64,000 bases of DNA from Siphonodentalium dalli (lineage: Eukaryota; Mollusca; Scaphopoda; Gadilida; Siphonodentaliidae), in assembly GCA_032622095.1 (NCBI GenBank), contig CP136061.1:168893107-168957106 (forward strand). The letters run 5' to 3'. The translations under genes were made by a program, and so were the position numbers. The stretch's first letter is position 1. Each line of letters opens with the position of its first letter. Shown here piece after piece: positions 1 through 9,915 of the stretch. A model generated the notes under the pieces. The model was not told where the DNA came from, did no database searches, and was given only the letters and a program-made list of their open reading frames with translations.

Positions 1-564
1 TGGATACCGATTTATAAACTCGATTAAACACGTATTTTTGGGACTTTATGTCCAGTAGCTGTGGAACTATTTATAGGCTTTAAATTATAGCAGCCTGGTA
101 TCTTGAAAAGTTAAAATTAATTGGGTCTCTTGAACCTCATTCGACCTGAGTCATTGGAAATTGACACGAAAATGATGAAATAGACCTGGTACACTCCAAG
201 CGTAAAAATGTCGTTATTTGAATATTCATCATTATTTAGACCGAGAAACATTTCCAAACACAGTCCAATGGGCAGAAAATAGTCAAATATTATGGGAGGC
301 TAAATTAAATGTACAGAAGCATAATCCAATTGCGTTGAAACTAAATTTAAAAAATAATTTAACCAAATAACACAACCCAGCGAGAAGATTGAATGCCGGT
401 TTAATATGAGTGACAGGCCATGGGGCGGAGCTTAAACGGAATCCACCAATCGCGTAACGAATAGATAAATAGTGAAGAAATTGCACAATGGCTTGCCGAC
501 GAAATACTTAACAATTAGTGATAAATTAATTATAACTAGATGAATATGCAGATTGTGAACCAAA
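1..564 (-). repeat. Dispersed repeat 'family X', uninterrupted copy
   Basis: The reverse complement matches two separated segments, about 45813-46014 and 52150-52531. This is therefore the uninterrupted version of a repeat that is split by a nested insertion in the second copy. No coding region is evident. It stops abruptly where the 721-bp inverted arm begins. Class unknown. Confidence 0.8.
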
Positions 565-1285
565 CTCTCAGTGTTAAACTAAATATCCCACAGGCTCAGC
601 AGGCACTGCATGCTTTAAATGGGACATGGTACTGAATATGACATGGACATCATGACATAAGTGGAGTAAAGACTAACGAGAAGAGACAAGCTTGAAGATA
701 CTTCAGCTCATTCAAACTTCGCATATCAGCACCAGATTTTTGAAATATATTTATTGACGCCAAGGAACCTAATCGATAGATGGTTTATATATTAAAACAT
801 TATTAATATAATATAATAAAGTATTTTATCAGTCTAAATCATTGTGAATGTGATTCCCTTGATTAATGCATCAATTGCCATCATTGATAGTTAAATTTAA
901 TATGTGCATGCCCATCTATGATATACACTTATTTTACTGATACATGTACATGTACTATACACTTATATAATACACTTGCATCACAATCACCATTGTACAC
1001 TTACAATACACTTACCGTACAACCCCATTCAGAACTTACACTTATAAAACACTTGCAATTATTATACACTTATACCACACTTTAGAATCATACACTTATA
1101 TGACACTTACCTCATTTACATAGTTGGAACGTACACTTACTGTACACTTATGTAACACTTGCACTACACTTACTGCCACTGTTGGACTTGTACACTTGGT
1201 TGTAAGTGCACACTTAGAGGAAAATTTTTCCTACACTTATGCAACACTTATTTGACACTTATAACACACTTGGGAAATGTAAGGG
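565..1285. repeat. Left arm of 721-bp near-perfect inverted repeat
   Basis: This is the reverse complement of 7275-7995. The two arms have equal length, and I see only one mismatch (A/T near 610 versus 7950). The inner ~350 bp consists of about twenty ACACTT (AAGTGT on the other strand) motifs; the outer half is ordinary AT-rich sequence. The inner terminus reads GTAAGGG, mirrored by CCCTTAC at 7275. Near identity implies recent inverted duplication or gene conversion. Confidence 0.9.
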
Positions 1286-1418
1286 TCCGATGAAATTAAC
1301 AAAAACTCCGGCGTGTTTTACGCTATTTACCTTACAGGAGAGCGGAGTTTTTGAGCGGAGATCGGAGATAAAACTACTTTCTCCGGCGGAATTTCCGCTT
1401 GTAATTTGACAAGGTCCC
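1283..1418. mobile_element. Short MITE with GGGWCC ends and TWA target
   Basis: A 136-bp segment begins GGGTCCGATGAAATTA and ends TGACAAGGTCCC, followed by TTA; TAA precedes it. The same terminus (GGGACCTTGTCAAATTACAA) preceded or followed by TTA occurs at 18670 and 52770. Three-base TTA/TAA targets are typical of PIF/Harbinger elements; the family assignment is inference. It contains internal GGAGTTT/CGGAG motifs. Confidence 0.6.
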
Positions 1419-2050
1419 TTATTAAAACCAGACCTAATTTTCATTACTTTCAACTTATTTGACTGTAAGGAAACCTTGGTCTAGTTATTACTAGACTGAG
1501 AATTGCCACACACAGTGGGACCACATTCAGTTATGAATGTGGCATGGTTTACAAGTACAACACTGGCAATACAAACCACAGACAGAAGACAACGAATAAA
1601 GTGTTCTTAATAAAGCAATGTCTTCCAATTTCGTTTGTTGTAAAAACCTGGGTATTGTTTGCATACTACTAACACACTTATGGGTCAGAGGACGTGGCTG
1701 TCAGATCCCAGTTGGGGGGAATTTCCCACTGCACCCATCCACAAACAGCCAGACCAAATCCATAGAGTTGACATACCATTACATCAACCTTGGTTGGAAA
1801 TTTCCAACTGGCATTTCAAACTCATCAACTCTAGGACATTTTCCAAACTAAGGTTGTAATATGTTCAACTGATGGCCATTTCAAACAAAATTTATAAAAT
1901 AAATATGCTTTCGTTCTTCTGAAAACAACATACCCCCCTTAATTACTGTTTGGAAAATCAAACAATGGAAACAATTTGAATCTATTATATACTTAGTGTA
2001 CATAACGTTTCCAACTAACGTTGTGTGATGAATACAATTTCCGATTGTTG

Positions 2051-3427
2051 CAGGGGGGGGGGGGGGGTAGGAAAAAAATTCCAGGCACGTATGATGGGGT
2101 GGGTGTGTGTCTCTCGGGTCCGAAAAGCAGTTTTTTCCATGTGCCAAATTTTTTTCTCCATTTCTGCTATTGAGTCTTATTTTGATGTGTTTTGAACAGA
2201 AACAGCTCATACATAGTTAATAGCAATGCTATACTATATATAGAGGTTATCAGAAGTTGGATCAGTTTCACAATGGCCAACAATAACCCAAATTCAACTT
2301 GATAGAACAAGAAACTGCGCTATACAGGTATTGGAAATGGAAACATAAAATTTAATCAGGATTCTATCTACTGATACAACAAAATAAGAATAACTATGCA
2401 GAACTCAGCTGAAAATAAGCAATAAAATGAAAGCACACTTGACCTTATGTGAAATGGAAATAAAGATATAATAAATAATGGAATAAAATAGACTTTTGAC
2501 AACGTAAAACATAAAATCTTAACATATAAATTGAAGGCCAGCGGGCCAGCTTGAAAAATTTCAAATTGTTTTCCAAGTTAATGTGGATCAGCTTGTAATG
2601 TTAATCACACTAACAAAGATGTCATCGTCACAGATATCGTGAGCAAAAAAGAAGTGAGATTGGGCTATCCATCCATATGTTATTCCCAATTATTACGAAG
2701 CTATTACTTCAGGCAGTGGCTACCAGCCTGCCATTACATATGTGCTATAACATGTTTCCTCAGTTCTGGTTTCTGAGATGCCCCAATAAGAGTCATGCGG
2801 GTATATCATGGTTATGTTTGGTATTAGCATTATTCTTCAAACTAGGATGAACTGGAATGAACAGTTGTATTTCCACATGTTTTGATAAACAATTTGGTTC
2901 AAGTAATATATCACATAGCAAATATCAAAATATCAAATAATCTGAAATGTGTTGTACCATGTAGTCTGTAGAATACTCAAATGTGATTATCTGACTAGAT
3001 CATGTGACTATATATTATGAAAATGAATGTTAATAAAAACTTTGGCACTCTGCCTATCTCTAGAAATGTGATTATGTTGACACATTTCTTGATTAATGAC
3101 ACTTATATGATAAATTTCAATAGTAACGTTATCTTCATTATGCACTGTTCTATTAAAATCTCGCGCAATAAACTATGATAATGTAGGATAATCAGGAATA
3201 ATCAGCTCTTTGGTTGGCCAATTGATAATTTTCTCAAATGTAGGGGGTGGGTGTCCAAAACTGACCGGCAAAAAAATCCTGAAACGGAAAAAAAAGGGTG
3301 GGTGTCCAAAATTGCCTGAAAAAAAGAGGCCGGAAACGAAAGAAATTGGGTGGTGGGTCCCCCGAGGCCGGAAAAAATTAAAATGATCATACGTGCCTGG
3401 AATTTTTTTCCGACCCCCTCCCCCCTG
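2051..3427. mobile_element. hAT-like non-autonomous element
   Basis: It begins CAGGGGG with a G run and ends with C runs plus CCCCCTG. About 35 bp next to the runs are inverted copies (AATTCCAGGCACGTATGAT on one side, the complement on the other). ATTGTTG flanks both ends (2044-2050, 3428-3434). CAG...CTG ends and a 7-8 bp duplication suggest hAT. Around 2495-2560 a short plus-strand stretch weakly resembles the LINE RT box 'FDxVxHKIL'; I do not call it separately. Confidence 0.6.
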
Positions 3428-3829
3428 ATTGTTGAAAGAAATTAACAAAACTACCCCATGTCGACACGCTCATTTATGGAGCGTTAACGGGGAGAAGTTG
3501 GCTATCATTATGGGTAAAACATTAATTGATAACTGTTTATTAAGGGATTTGAGTATCTACTCCACCAAAGTTTGTCAATATGGCCAATAGTTGGAAATGT
3601 CATGCATGCCACTTTACTTGGCAATTGTAGATTAGTCGATTTGTGTCAGATATATAGTGGACTGAAATGTCAATTATTTGAAATGGCCAACCATATGGGT
3701 GTAACGTTGAAATTAAACTTCAAAGATTGACAGTTTGTGTTACATGTACAAGCTCCAACTCGATGTGGTTGATCTGATAACACATGCTGGATCCGAGCTG
3801 ATAATTTCTGGAATCCTGAGGCTCTGGTA

Positions 3830-3854
3830 TTGTTGTTGTTGTTGTTGTTGTTGT
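3830..3854. repeat. (TGT)n microsatellite
   Basis: About eight consecutive TGT/GTT trinucleotides. They create the polyasparagine run of a spurious minus-strand frame. Confidence 0.9.
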
Positions 3855-4052
3855 AGGTGGCGGTGGTGGTGCCTTGTTCGTTATCACCATTATTGTTGAT
3901 CAATGTGGTGTTGATGGTATTGCTGAGTCGTCTTCGGTATTGGTGGTGGTATAGCTATGGTCATTAGATACGGATATTTTTCTTTTCTTAAATATAGCTA
4001 TATTCGCGCAGCGTTATCCCGTCGTCCACGGACACAACTATTTCCCGATTAC

Positions 4053-5400
4053 TTTTTAGCTCACCTGAGACGAAGTCTCCGGTGGAGCTATAGTCATCAC
4101 TCCTCGTCCGTCGTCCGTCCGTCCATCCGTCCGTCCATCCGTCCGTCCATCCGTCCGTCCATCCGTCCGTCCGTCAACAATTCTTTGAACATCTTCTCCT
4201 CTGAAACCGGAAGACCGAATTGGTTCATATTTGGTGTGGATGTTCCCTAGGTGACTCTCATTCAGATTTGTTCAAATGAGGTCACTGGGTCAAATAGTTG
4301 TGAAGCCAGGGCCATAACTCTATTCCTCCATAGTAATTCTTACAACGACTTCTTGTTCAGAACCGTTGGGCCGATTTAGCTAATATTTGGTATGGAGGGT
4401 CCTTGGGTGACTGGTGTTCAGATTTGTTCAAATGAGGTCACCCGGTCAATTAGTTGAGAAACCAGGGCCATAACTCATAGTAATTATTACAATGACTTCT
4501 TCTAAAAAAATATTTGGCTGATTTGGCTTATATTTGGTACATAGAGACCTTGGGTGACTGGGGTTCAGATTTGTTCAAATGGGGTCACTGGGTCAAATAG
4601 GGGCAGAGCCAGGGACATAACTCTAAAAAAAAATAACATTTTTGCATTTTGACCTTTGATTTTTAGCTCACCTGAGACGAAGTCTCCGGTGGAGCTATAG
4701 TCATCACTACTCGTCCGTCCATCCGTCCGTCCGTCCATCAACAATTCTTTGAACATCTTCTTCTAAAGTTCCATTGGACCGAATGGGTTCATATTGTTTG
4801 TGGATGTTCCCTAGGTAACTGTTAATCAGATTTGTTAAAATGAGGTCTCCAAGTCAGATAGTTGCGAAACCAGGGCCATAACTCTTTCCCTCCATGGTAA
4901 TTCTTAAAATACTTTCTTCTCAAAAACCATTGGGCCTATTTAGCTTAGATTTGGTATAGAGGGTCCCTACATGACTGACATTCAGATTTGTTCAAATGGG
5001 GTCACTGGGTTAAATAGGGGCGGAGCCAGGGACATAAAAAAAAAAACTTTCTTCGAAAAAACCATTAGGCCTATTTAGCTTAGATTTGGTATAGAGGGTC
5101 CCTACATGACTTAGATTCAGATTTGTTGAAATGGGGTCACTGGGTCAAATAGTTGCGAAGACAGGGCCATAACTCTTTCCCTCCATAGTATTTCTTAAAA
5201 CGATTTCTTCTCTTGTACCATCGGGTCGAATGGGTTCAGATTTGTTCAAGTGAGGTCACTGGGTCAAATGTGGGTGGAGCCAGGGACATAACTCATAACA
5301 AATATTTTTTTATTGAACTCCTTGATCAATCAGATCAATTAAAAAAAAAATTTAAATTGAATTTTTTATTTATTTATTTCAATAATATTTTTGTTTTTAA
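4053..5400 (+). repeat. Helentron-like family 1, two tandem copies
   Basis: Hairpins at 4058-4089 and 4665-4696 (AGCTCACC...GGTGGAGCT pairing around AGAC/GTCT) are each followed by a TCCG/TCCATCCG tetranucleotide array. Each then has degenerate core units containing GGTTCATATTTGGT, TTGTTCAAATGAGGTCACTGGGTC and GCCAGGGCCATAACTC. The architecture is that of bivalve ACYG-containing non-autonomous Helitron relatives; that label is inference. Confidence 0.75.
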
Positions 5401-5424
5401 AGTTAATTATTAAAGACACAAATA

Positions 5425-5660
5425 TTAAAAAACCCTCTCACCCTCATCCATATTCTTCAGATAGAAATATTCTTGGCAAAATTTGACAGCAGTCTGATGC
5501 CTTATTGCAATAAAAAATAAACCACCATCTAACAGGTCATTGGTGCTTCCAGCATCCCTGTTATCAAACACATGTTTTAAATATCTTTCACAGTCACAAT
5601 GCATTACACCCTGTGTATATGCTAGGATATGATCTCTTACAGTGAAAATACCAGTCTGCC
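5425..5660 (-). CDS. Coding-like terminal exon, unknown protein
   Basis: Reading the minus strand from a splice-acceptor-like TTATCAACAG (intron end at 5661), the frame starts after two phase bases at 5658 and stays open for 77 codons to a TAA at 5427-5425. The peptide has mixed composition with no repeat character. It includes TVRDHILAYTQGVMHCDCER, then LDGGLFFIAIRHQTAVKFCQ, and ends NMDEGERVF. There is no ATG, so it would be a last exon. I do not recognise the family. It lies inside the 1419-5990 TIR element, so it could be a transposon-borne or captured exon rather than a resident host gene. The zinc-finger exon at 6790-6997 on the same strand could be upstream in the same transcription unit, but this is not shown. 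Confidence 0.5.
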
Positions 5661-6165
5661 CTGTTGATAATTATCCACATGTCAAATCTGACAGTTGTAT
5701 CAACAATCCAGTCAAGCACACACAGCTCTCTCCAGCCAGTGTTTTGTTTTGGTAATTAGTTTTGAAATTGAATGTCAAATTTATTCCCAGGAGCATTTGG
5801 TCTCTACTAAGTGGTGGGTCAGTGAAAATATGTTGTTTATACAGTTTTAACACTTCCTTTCAGTGAATTAATTACTACCCTATGAATGGTTCTGTAGTTT
5901 GTCAGTCTAGTTAATAACTAGACCAAGGTTTCCTTACAGTCAACTCTCAACTAATTTGAAAGTAATGAAAATTAGGTCTGGTTTTAATAAGACTGGTAGT
6001 TTGTGTGACCACCATTTGTTGATTGAGACTGTTTCTAATAGAGACAACTTTATAAGTTTAAGAATTAGCCACTCACTCCAAAAACTTTAACCCCCTCCAT
6101 AGGACAAACTATTTGAGTTGGTGAGTTCAAGTTTGGTACTAATATATCGGTTCCCGTGATGATAG

Positions 6166-6790
6166 TTTTAAGCTCACCTGAGGCATAATCTCCTGTGGAG
6201 CTCATCGGCCATCATCGGTCCTTCCATCAAAAATTGTTTAAACATCTTCTTCTCCAGACCCATAAGACTGAATGGGTTCATATTTGGTGTGGATATTGCC
6301 TAGATGACTAAAATGAGGTCACCAAGTCAAATAGTTGCAAAGCCAGGGCCATAACTCTTTTCCTCCAGATTAAGTCTTAAAACAACTTCTTGTCAAGAAC
6401 CATTAAGCTTATATTTGGCATGGAGGGTCCTTGGTTTTCTGGGGTTCAGATCTGTTAACATGGGATCACTGGGCAAACATGGGTGGAGCCAGGGTCAATA
6501 TCTTTAAAAAAAAATAAAACAATTTAGATTTAATTTTTTAGATTTAACTCCTTGCTTCATTTAACAACAAAAAATAGATAATTTTCAATGTCAGAGGTTA
6601 AAAAAAACTTAGGTTTTACTTATTGATAAAAACAATTTTTTTTAAATAAAACAATTTTTTTAATTTAAAATTTAATTTTGAAAGACTAATTTTGTTATAA
6701 CAACGTACTGACTATTGTAGTCTTCAGAGTCCCAGTCTTCTCCGTCTTTACAGTCTGGTGAGCGACCCTACAGTCATTGACTGTCTTGTT
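6166..6790 (+). repeat. Helentron-like family 1 copy
   Basis: It starts at hairpin 6171-6202, has little tetranucleotide array, then core units. It ends with the family's 3' block (AGTCCCAGTCTT, CAGTCTGGTGAGCGACC, TCATTGACTGTCTT). The same 3' block recurs at 25302-25360, 45435-45510 and 53025-53105. The 3' end abuts the coding part of the zinc-finger exon. Confidence 0.75.
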
Positions 6791-6997
6791 TATATTTCCG
6801 ATGGTATTAATCCAGGATGTTTTATACGTTGGTATCCGTTGTGTCCTGTTGTGTGATTTAATGTTAATTTGACGTATTCTAGTTCCTCATGTTGATGGTG
6901 GTTGATGGCGTGTTCGACTGCTGACTCCAAGGTGTTGAAAAAGAGTCGACAGCGGTGACATCCGAATGGTGTCTGGTCATGATCTGCCATATCATTT
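6790..6997 (-). CDS. C2H2 zinc-finger exon, partial
   Basis: Minus-strand exon directly after a pyrimidine-rich acceptor (ATTTATTTTTTCCAG, intron end at 6998); ATG at 6990 and a 66-residue peptide to 6790. The C2H2 pattern is C11-x2-C14-x12-H27-x3-H31 (GCHRCRLFF...VEHAINHH). It is followed by HEELEYVKLTLN and YQRIKHPGLIPSEI. A lone finger with a trailing basic segment occurs at the N-terminus of many uncharacterised invertebrate proteins, so function (nucleic-acid or protein binding) is inference. The frame stops just where the family 1 repeat ends, so the original exon may have been cut by that insertion. No partner exon is proven. Confidence 0.5.
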
Positions 6998-7274
6998 CTG
7001 GAAAAAATAAATGTAAAAAATAACGTTAAGATGCATAAAATATAATCCTGGAACTAATAAATGTTTTTAAAAGATGGCCAGATGGGAAAATCGGTTGAAA
7101 ACCCATCACTTCCATCTAATTCCATATACCGTTTTAATAATAATGGCATGCTATATTCCAGAGTTATAATCTGTCCGACGTGTCCTAAATTCAAGAAATA
7201 TTGCAATTTTGGGAAACTTTAACACCGAGTCGGTTGGTACTCAAAACGGATTTCTCACCGCAACAGCGGTACTT
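6998..7274. other. Intergenic/intronic AT-rich stretch
   Basis: No repeat family recognised. On the minus strand a frame of about 50 codons is open but does not look convincingly coding. CACCGAGTCGGTTGGTAC at 7223-7240 is nearly repeated in direct orientation just beyond the other end of the next element (9918-9934), possibly a degenerate target-site trace. Confidence 0.4.
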
Positions 7275-7995
7275 CCCTTACATTTCCCAAGTGTGTTATA
7301 AGTGTCAAATAAGTGTTGCATAAGTGTAGGAAAATTTTTCCTCTAAGTGTGCACTTACAACCAAGTGTACAAGTCCAACAGTGGCAGTAAGTGTAGTGCA
7401 AGTGTTACATAAGTGTACAGTAAGTGTACGTTCCAACTATGTAAATGAGGTAAGTGTCATATAAGTGTATGATTCTAAAGTGTGGTATAAGTGTATAATA
7501 ATTGCAAGTGTTTTATAAGTGTAAGTTCTGAATGGGGTTGTACGGTAAGTGTATTGTAAGTGTACAATGGTGATTGTGATGCAAGTGTATTATATAAGTG
7601 TATAGTACATGTACATGTATCAGTAAAATAAGTGTATATCATAGATGGGCATGCACATATTAAATTTAACTATCAATGATGGCAATTGATGCATTAATCA
7701 AGGGAATCACATTCACAATGATTTAGACTGATAAAATACTTTATTATATTATATTAATAATGTTTTAATATATAAACCATCTATCGATTAGGTTCCTTGG
7801 CGTCAATAAATATATTTCAAAAATCTGGTGCTGATATGCGAAGTTTGAATGAGCTGAAGTATCTTCAAGCTTGTCTCTTCTCGTTAGTCTTTACTCCACT
7901 TATGTCATGATGTCCATGTCATATTCAGTACCATGTCCCATTTAAAGCAAGCAGTGCCTGCTGAGCCTGTGGGATATTTAGTTTAACACTGAGAG
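7275..7995. repeat. Right arm of 721-bp inverted repeat
   Basis: Partner of 565-1285, matching along its whole length apart from one visible substitution. Identity ends abruptly at 7995/7996, opposite 564/565. Confidence 0.9.
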
Positions 7996-8051
7996 TGAAA
8001 GAAATTTGCAAACGTTGGCATGACATTCCAGTTTTTTTTTTTGCCAAAAAA

Positions 8052-8356
8052 CTAACTTGTAAGCGAGTCATTTTTTTCTTCTTCTGATGTCACATTGTCT
8101 CTGAGATGATCCAAATTCCAATGTGCTCTGTGTGCCCAGTCTACCCCTCCACCAAAATTAGTTTTGTCCGGTATCACAAGCATTTGGACAAGACGTCAAG
8201 ATGATTGAAATTGAATCCGTGATCAGTCCTCTTGGCGAGTCTTGCCAACATTGGGCAACAATGAAACATGCGAGAGATCAATCACTGAATCAGCTGGACG
8301 ACAGCCATCACTCTCCGATTGAGAATTATCACTTGTAAATAAATGTATGTTGTATA
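8052..8356 (-). pseudogene. Second exon of small split gene, two in-frame TGAs
   Basis: It follows an acceptor-like AAATTCAG (intron end 8357). The frame (first full codon 8354) reads SDNSQSESDGCRPADSVIDL, then SHVSLLPNVGKTRQED and a TGA at 8225-8223. A second TGA follows eight codons later. The same frame then continues as RLVQMLVIPDKTNFGGGVDW, then LDHLRDNVTSEEEK to a TAG at 8054-8052. The phase (two leading bases) matches the donor of the exon at 8519-8597. The peptide after the TGAs looks as protein-like as before them. Both TGAs could be decayed CGA codons, or the real protein may end at the first. Protein not recognised. Confidence 0.4.
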
Positions 8357-8518
8357 TCTGAATTTAGCGCACGTTTCCATCGGTTATAATCTGTATGCAT
8401 CCAGTGTGACTTTACTGTTGACATTTAATTTCTCAATGTCATTGGAGGATCACCGGTGGAATTGGGAACAAACTTCGCCTATTTGCGTAATTATTTGCCG
8501 AATTCAGCCTCCTACCAC

Positions 8519-8597
8519 CTGTTCTATCTCTAGTGTGTTTAGTTCCTTTCTTCTTTTTGCCAAATTGTTGAATTGTTTTGGCTTTTCTCGCCGTCAT
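8519..8597 (-). CDS. First exon of small basic protein
   Basis: ATG at 8597 opens a lysine/arginine-rich peptide, MTARKAKTIQQFGKKKKGTK, continuing HTRDRT to a consensus donor ACAG|GTGGTAG after 26 codons plus one base. A 162-bp intron to the acceptor at 8357 would join in phase with the downstream frame. Without splicing the frame runs to 8439 (52 residues). The KKKK cluster could act as a nuclear localisation signal. An NRF1-type palindrome lies ~86 bp upstream. The gene sits between the AAGTGT arrays, so it may belong to the transposable unit. Homology unknown. Confidence 0.4.
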
Positions 8598-8639
8598 TTT
8601 CGTAAATGAAAGCTGTTGTCAAATAAAATGCAGATGAAA

Positions 8640-8760
8640 TTTAAATTTGATTTCTTGACCGCCGAATGACCGGAATATGGTCTGCGCATGCGCATGTAGT
8701 CACCGTCACAGTCACGTGTTAGCTTTTAGCCAATCGTATGCTCAGTTCTAGGATATCACT
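8640..8760 (-). promoter_or_regulatory. Putative promoter with NRF1-type palindrome and E-box
   Basis: TGCGCATGCGCA at 8683-8694 is the canonical NRF1 core. CACGTG lies at 8713-8718 and AGCCAATCG at about 8726-8734. The segment is richer in CpG than its surroundings and lies just upstream of the ATG at 8597. Promoter function is inference from motifs. Confidence 0.45.
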
Positions 8761-9535
8761 TGATTTTGACATCAGAGGACAATGTTTACATACAACGAAA
8801 TGGGATTAAATTCCCCATACACGAACACGTGGGCATAAAGCCGCAAGCATTTACTTTGGGAGAGTTACAGTGGGTCGATAATCACACGTATATACAGTTA
8901 CATTTGTTATTTTTGATACAGTTTATGTTAAATTAAAAACAGATAGCAGGTACATATAGTGATATATGCATACGTACTTCTCCGAGAATGTTAAAAACAA
9001 TTTAAATCTGTTCATCATTATTTTATTGTCACGAAATTACGCTAACTATCGAAGTTTTGCCATAAAAAAACCCGATAAAAATAATTCTATTTGGGAGTAT
9101 TGCACGTCAAAATTACGGGTTTAGAAACGATTTTTATTATACTTAATTCTGATCTGCGTCGTCAAACTACTATCATACAACATTTCTATATTCGTAATGG
9201 CCATTTTTTGACTGCAGGTGTGTTTGGAAACACAATCATTGAAGCTTTCATAATCATATACGCCAATTTCAATATACGTGATAGCGACCAATTTTCATTG
9301 TTTCTATGACAAACATTTTGCAGTTAATAAATTGCAGATATACATACTCATATATCTTTATTTTAGCACAAAAGATTCATAAAATTTATTACTATCGGAA
9401 TATAAATAACAGAAAAACGAAATACCGGTAATTTCAAAATTGAAAAAGTTCATATTTAATATAAGACGGCAATTATATAGTACAAATGTGCGAGGCTCTG
9501 AGCAGTATTCCTGAACATATCCATATCAAAGTTTG
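8761..9535. other. No gene seen
   Basis: AT-rich sequence internal to the putative 7275-9915 element. It contains short open frames without protein-like character and no recognised repeat. Confidence 0.5.
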
Positions 9536-9539
9536 ATAA

Positions 9540-9912
9540 GTGTGGTATAAGTGTTGATAATTTTTTCCAAAGTTCCATAAGTGTACCTTTAAGTGTGGGG
9601 CAGTGTTCCCAAAACATTTTAAAAGTATAAGTATCATCAGTGTGTCATAAGTGTAGAGAGAACTTTTCAAAGTACCATAAGTGTAGCTGTAAGTGTGGGC
9701 AGCATGCCCAAAGATTTTCAAAGTCTCAAAAGTGTAGAGCAAGTGTACACTTATTACAACACTTACACTACACTTACGAAATAAGTGTACATCTCGAAAA
9801 AAGTGAGTGTGGTACAAGTGTACTGAATTGAAAAAACAAAAGCTACAAGTGTACTATAAGTGTATACCTGAACTACACTTACAATGAAAGTGTACACTTA
9901 GAAAATATAAGG
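9540..9912. repeat. AAGTGT motif array (right)
   Basis: Irregularly spaced AAGTGT/ACACTT hexamers, first all in one orientation and then mixed after 9740 (GTGTACACTTATTACAACAC). Open frames here rich in H, Y and T are by-products of the repeat. Confidence 0.8.
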
Positions 9913-9915
9913 GTT

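Larger units (their letters stand above)
1419..5990. mobile_element. TIR element with ~85-bp ends, carrying nested elements
   Basis: 1419-1500 and 5902-5990 are inverted copies (TTATTAAAACCAGACC at the outer ends), with small indels between the arms. Each arm contains the near-palindrome GTCTAGTTATTA(A)CTAGAC. The interior holds a hAT-like insertion, a GTT microsatellite, Helentron-like repeats and a coding-like exon. No transposase was recognised, and the target duplication is obscured by the adjoining MITE. Confidence 0.55.
7275..9915. mobile_element. Putative TIR element with AAGTGT arrays at both ends
   Basis: The left end reads CCCTTACATTTCCCAAGTGT; the right end, reversed, reads CCCTTATATTTTCTAAGTGT. 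Subterminal AAGTGT motifs are dense at both sides (about 21 in 7275-7640 and a comparable array in 9540-9912). Between them lie an NRF1-type promoter and a small split gene. No transposase recognised. Related direct repeats of ~17 bp lie just outside (7223-7240; 9918-9934). The first 721 bp also occur inverted at 565-1285. Confidence 0.55.

Noticed and set aside
2470-2560. Plus-strand peptide resembling LINE RT box A (FDNVKHKIL)
   Set aside because: Too short and surrounded by stops; suggestive but not enough for a separate feature.
3670-3903. Polyasparagine-containing frame
   Set aside because: Encoded by the (TGT)n microsatellite; no conserved domain.
4060-4250. Frame with repeated SIRP residues
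   Set aside because: Translation of the TCCG tetranucleotide tract of the Helentron-like repeat. Similar frames at 18910, 24665, 25269-25644, 34787 and 38563 were dropped for the same reason.
7070-7250. Minus-strand ~50-codon open stretch upstream of the zinc-finger exon
   Set aside because: No splice sites in suitable phase and length compatible with chance.
565-7995. Polinton/Maverick with long TIRs
   Set aside because: Only 7.4 kb, with no DNA polymerase B, integrase, ATPase or capsid frame and no 6-bp duplication.
9473-9817. H/Y/T-rich 114-residue minus-strand frame
   Set aside because: Produced by the AAGTGT motif array; composition mirrors the repeat.
7275-9915. CRISPR-like array of short repeats
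   Set aside because: Repeats are 6-bp motifs with irregular spacing and mixed orientation in animal-type DNA; no 24-40 bp repeats or spacers.
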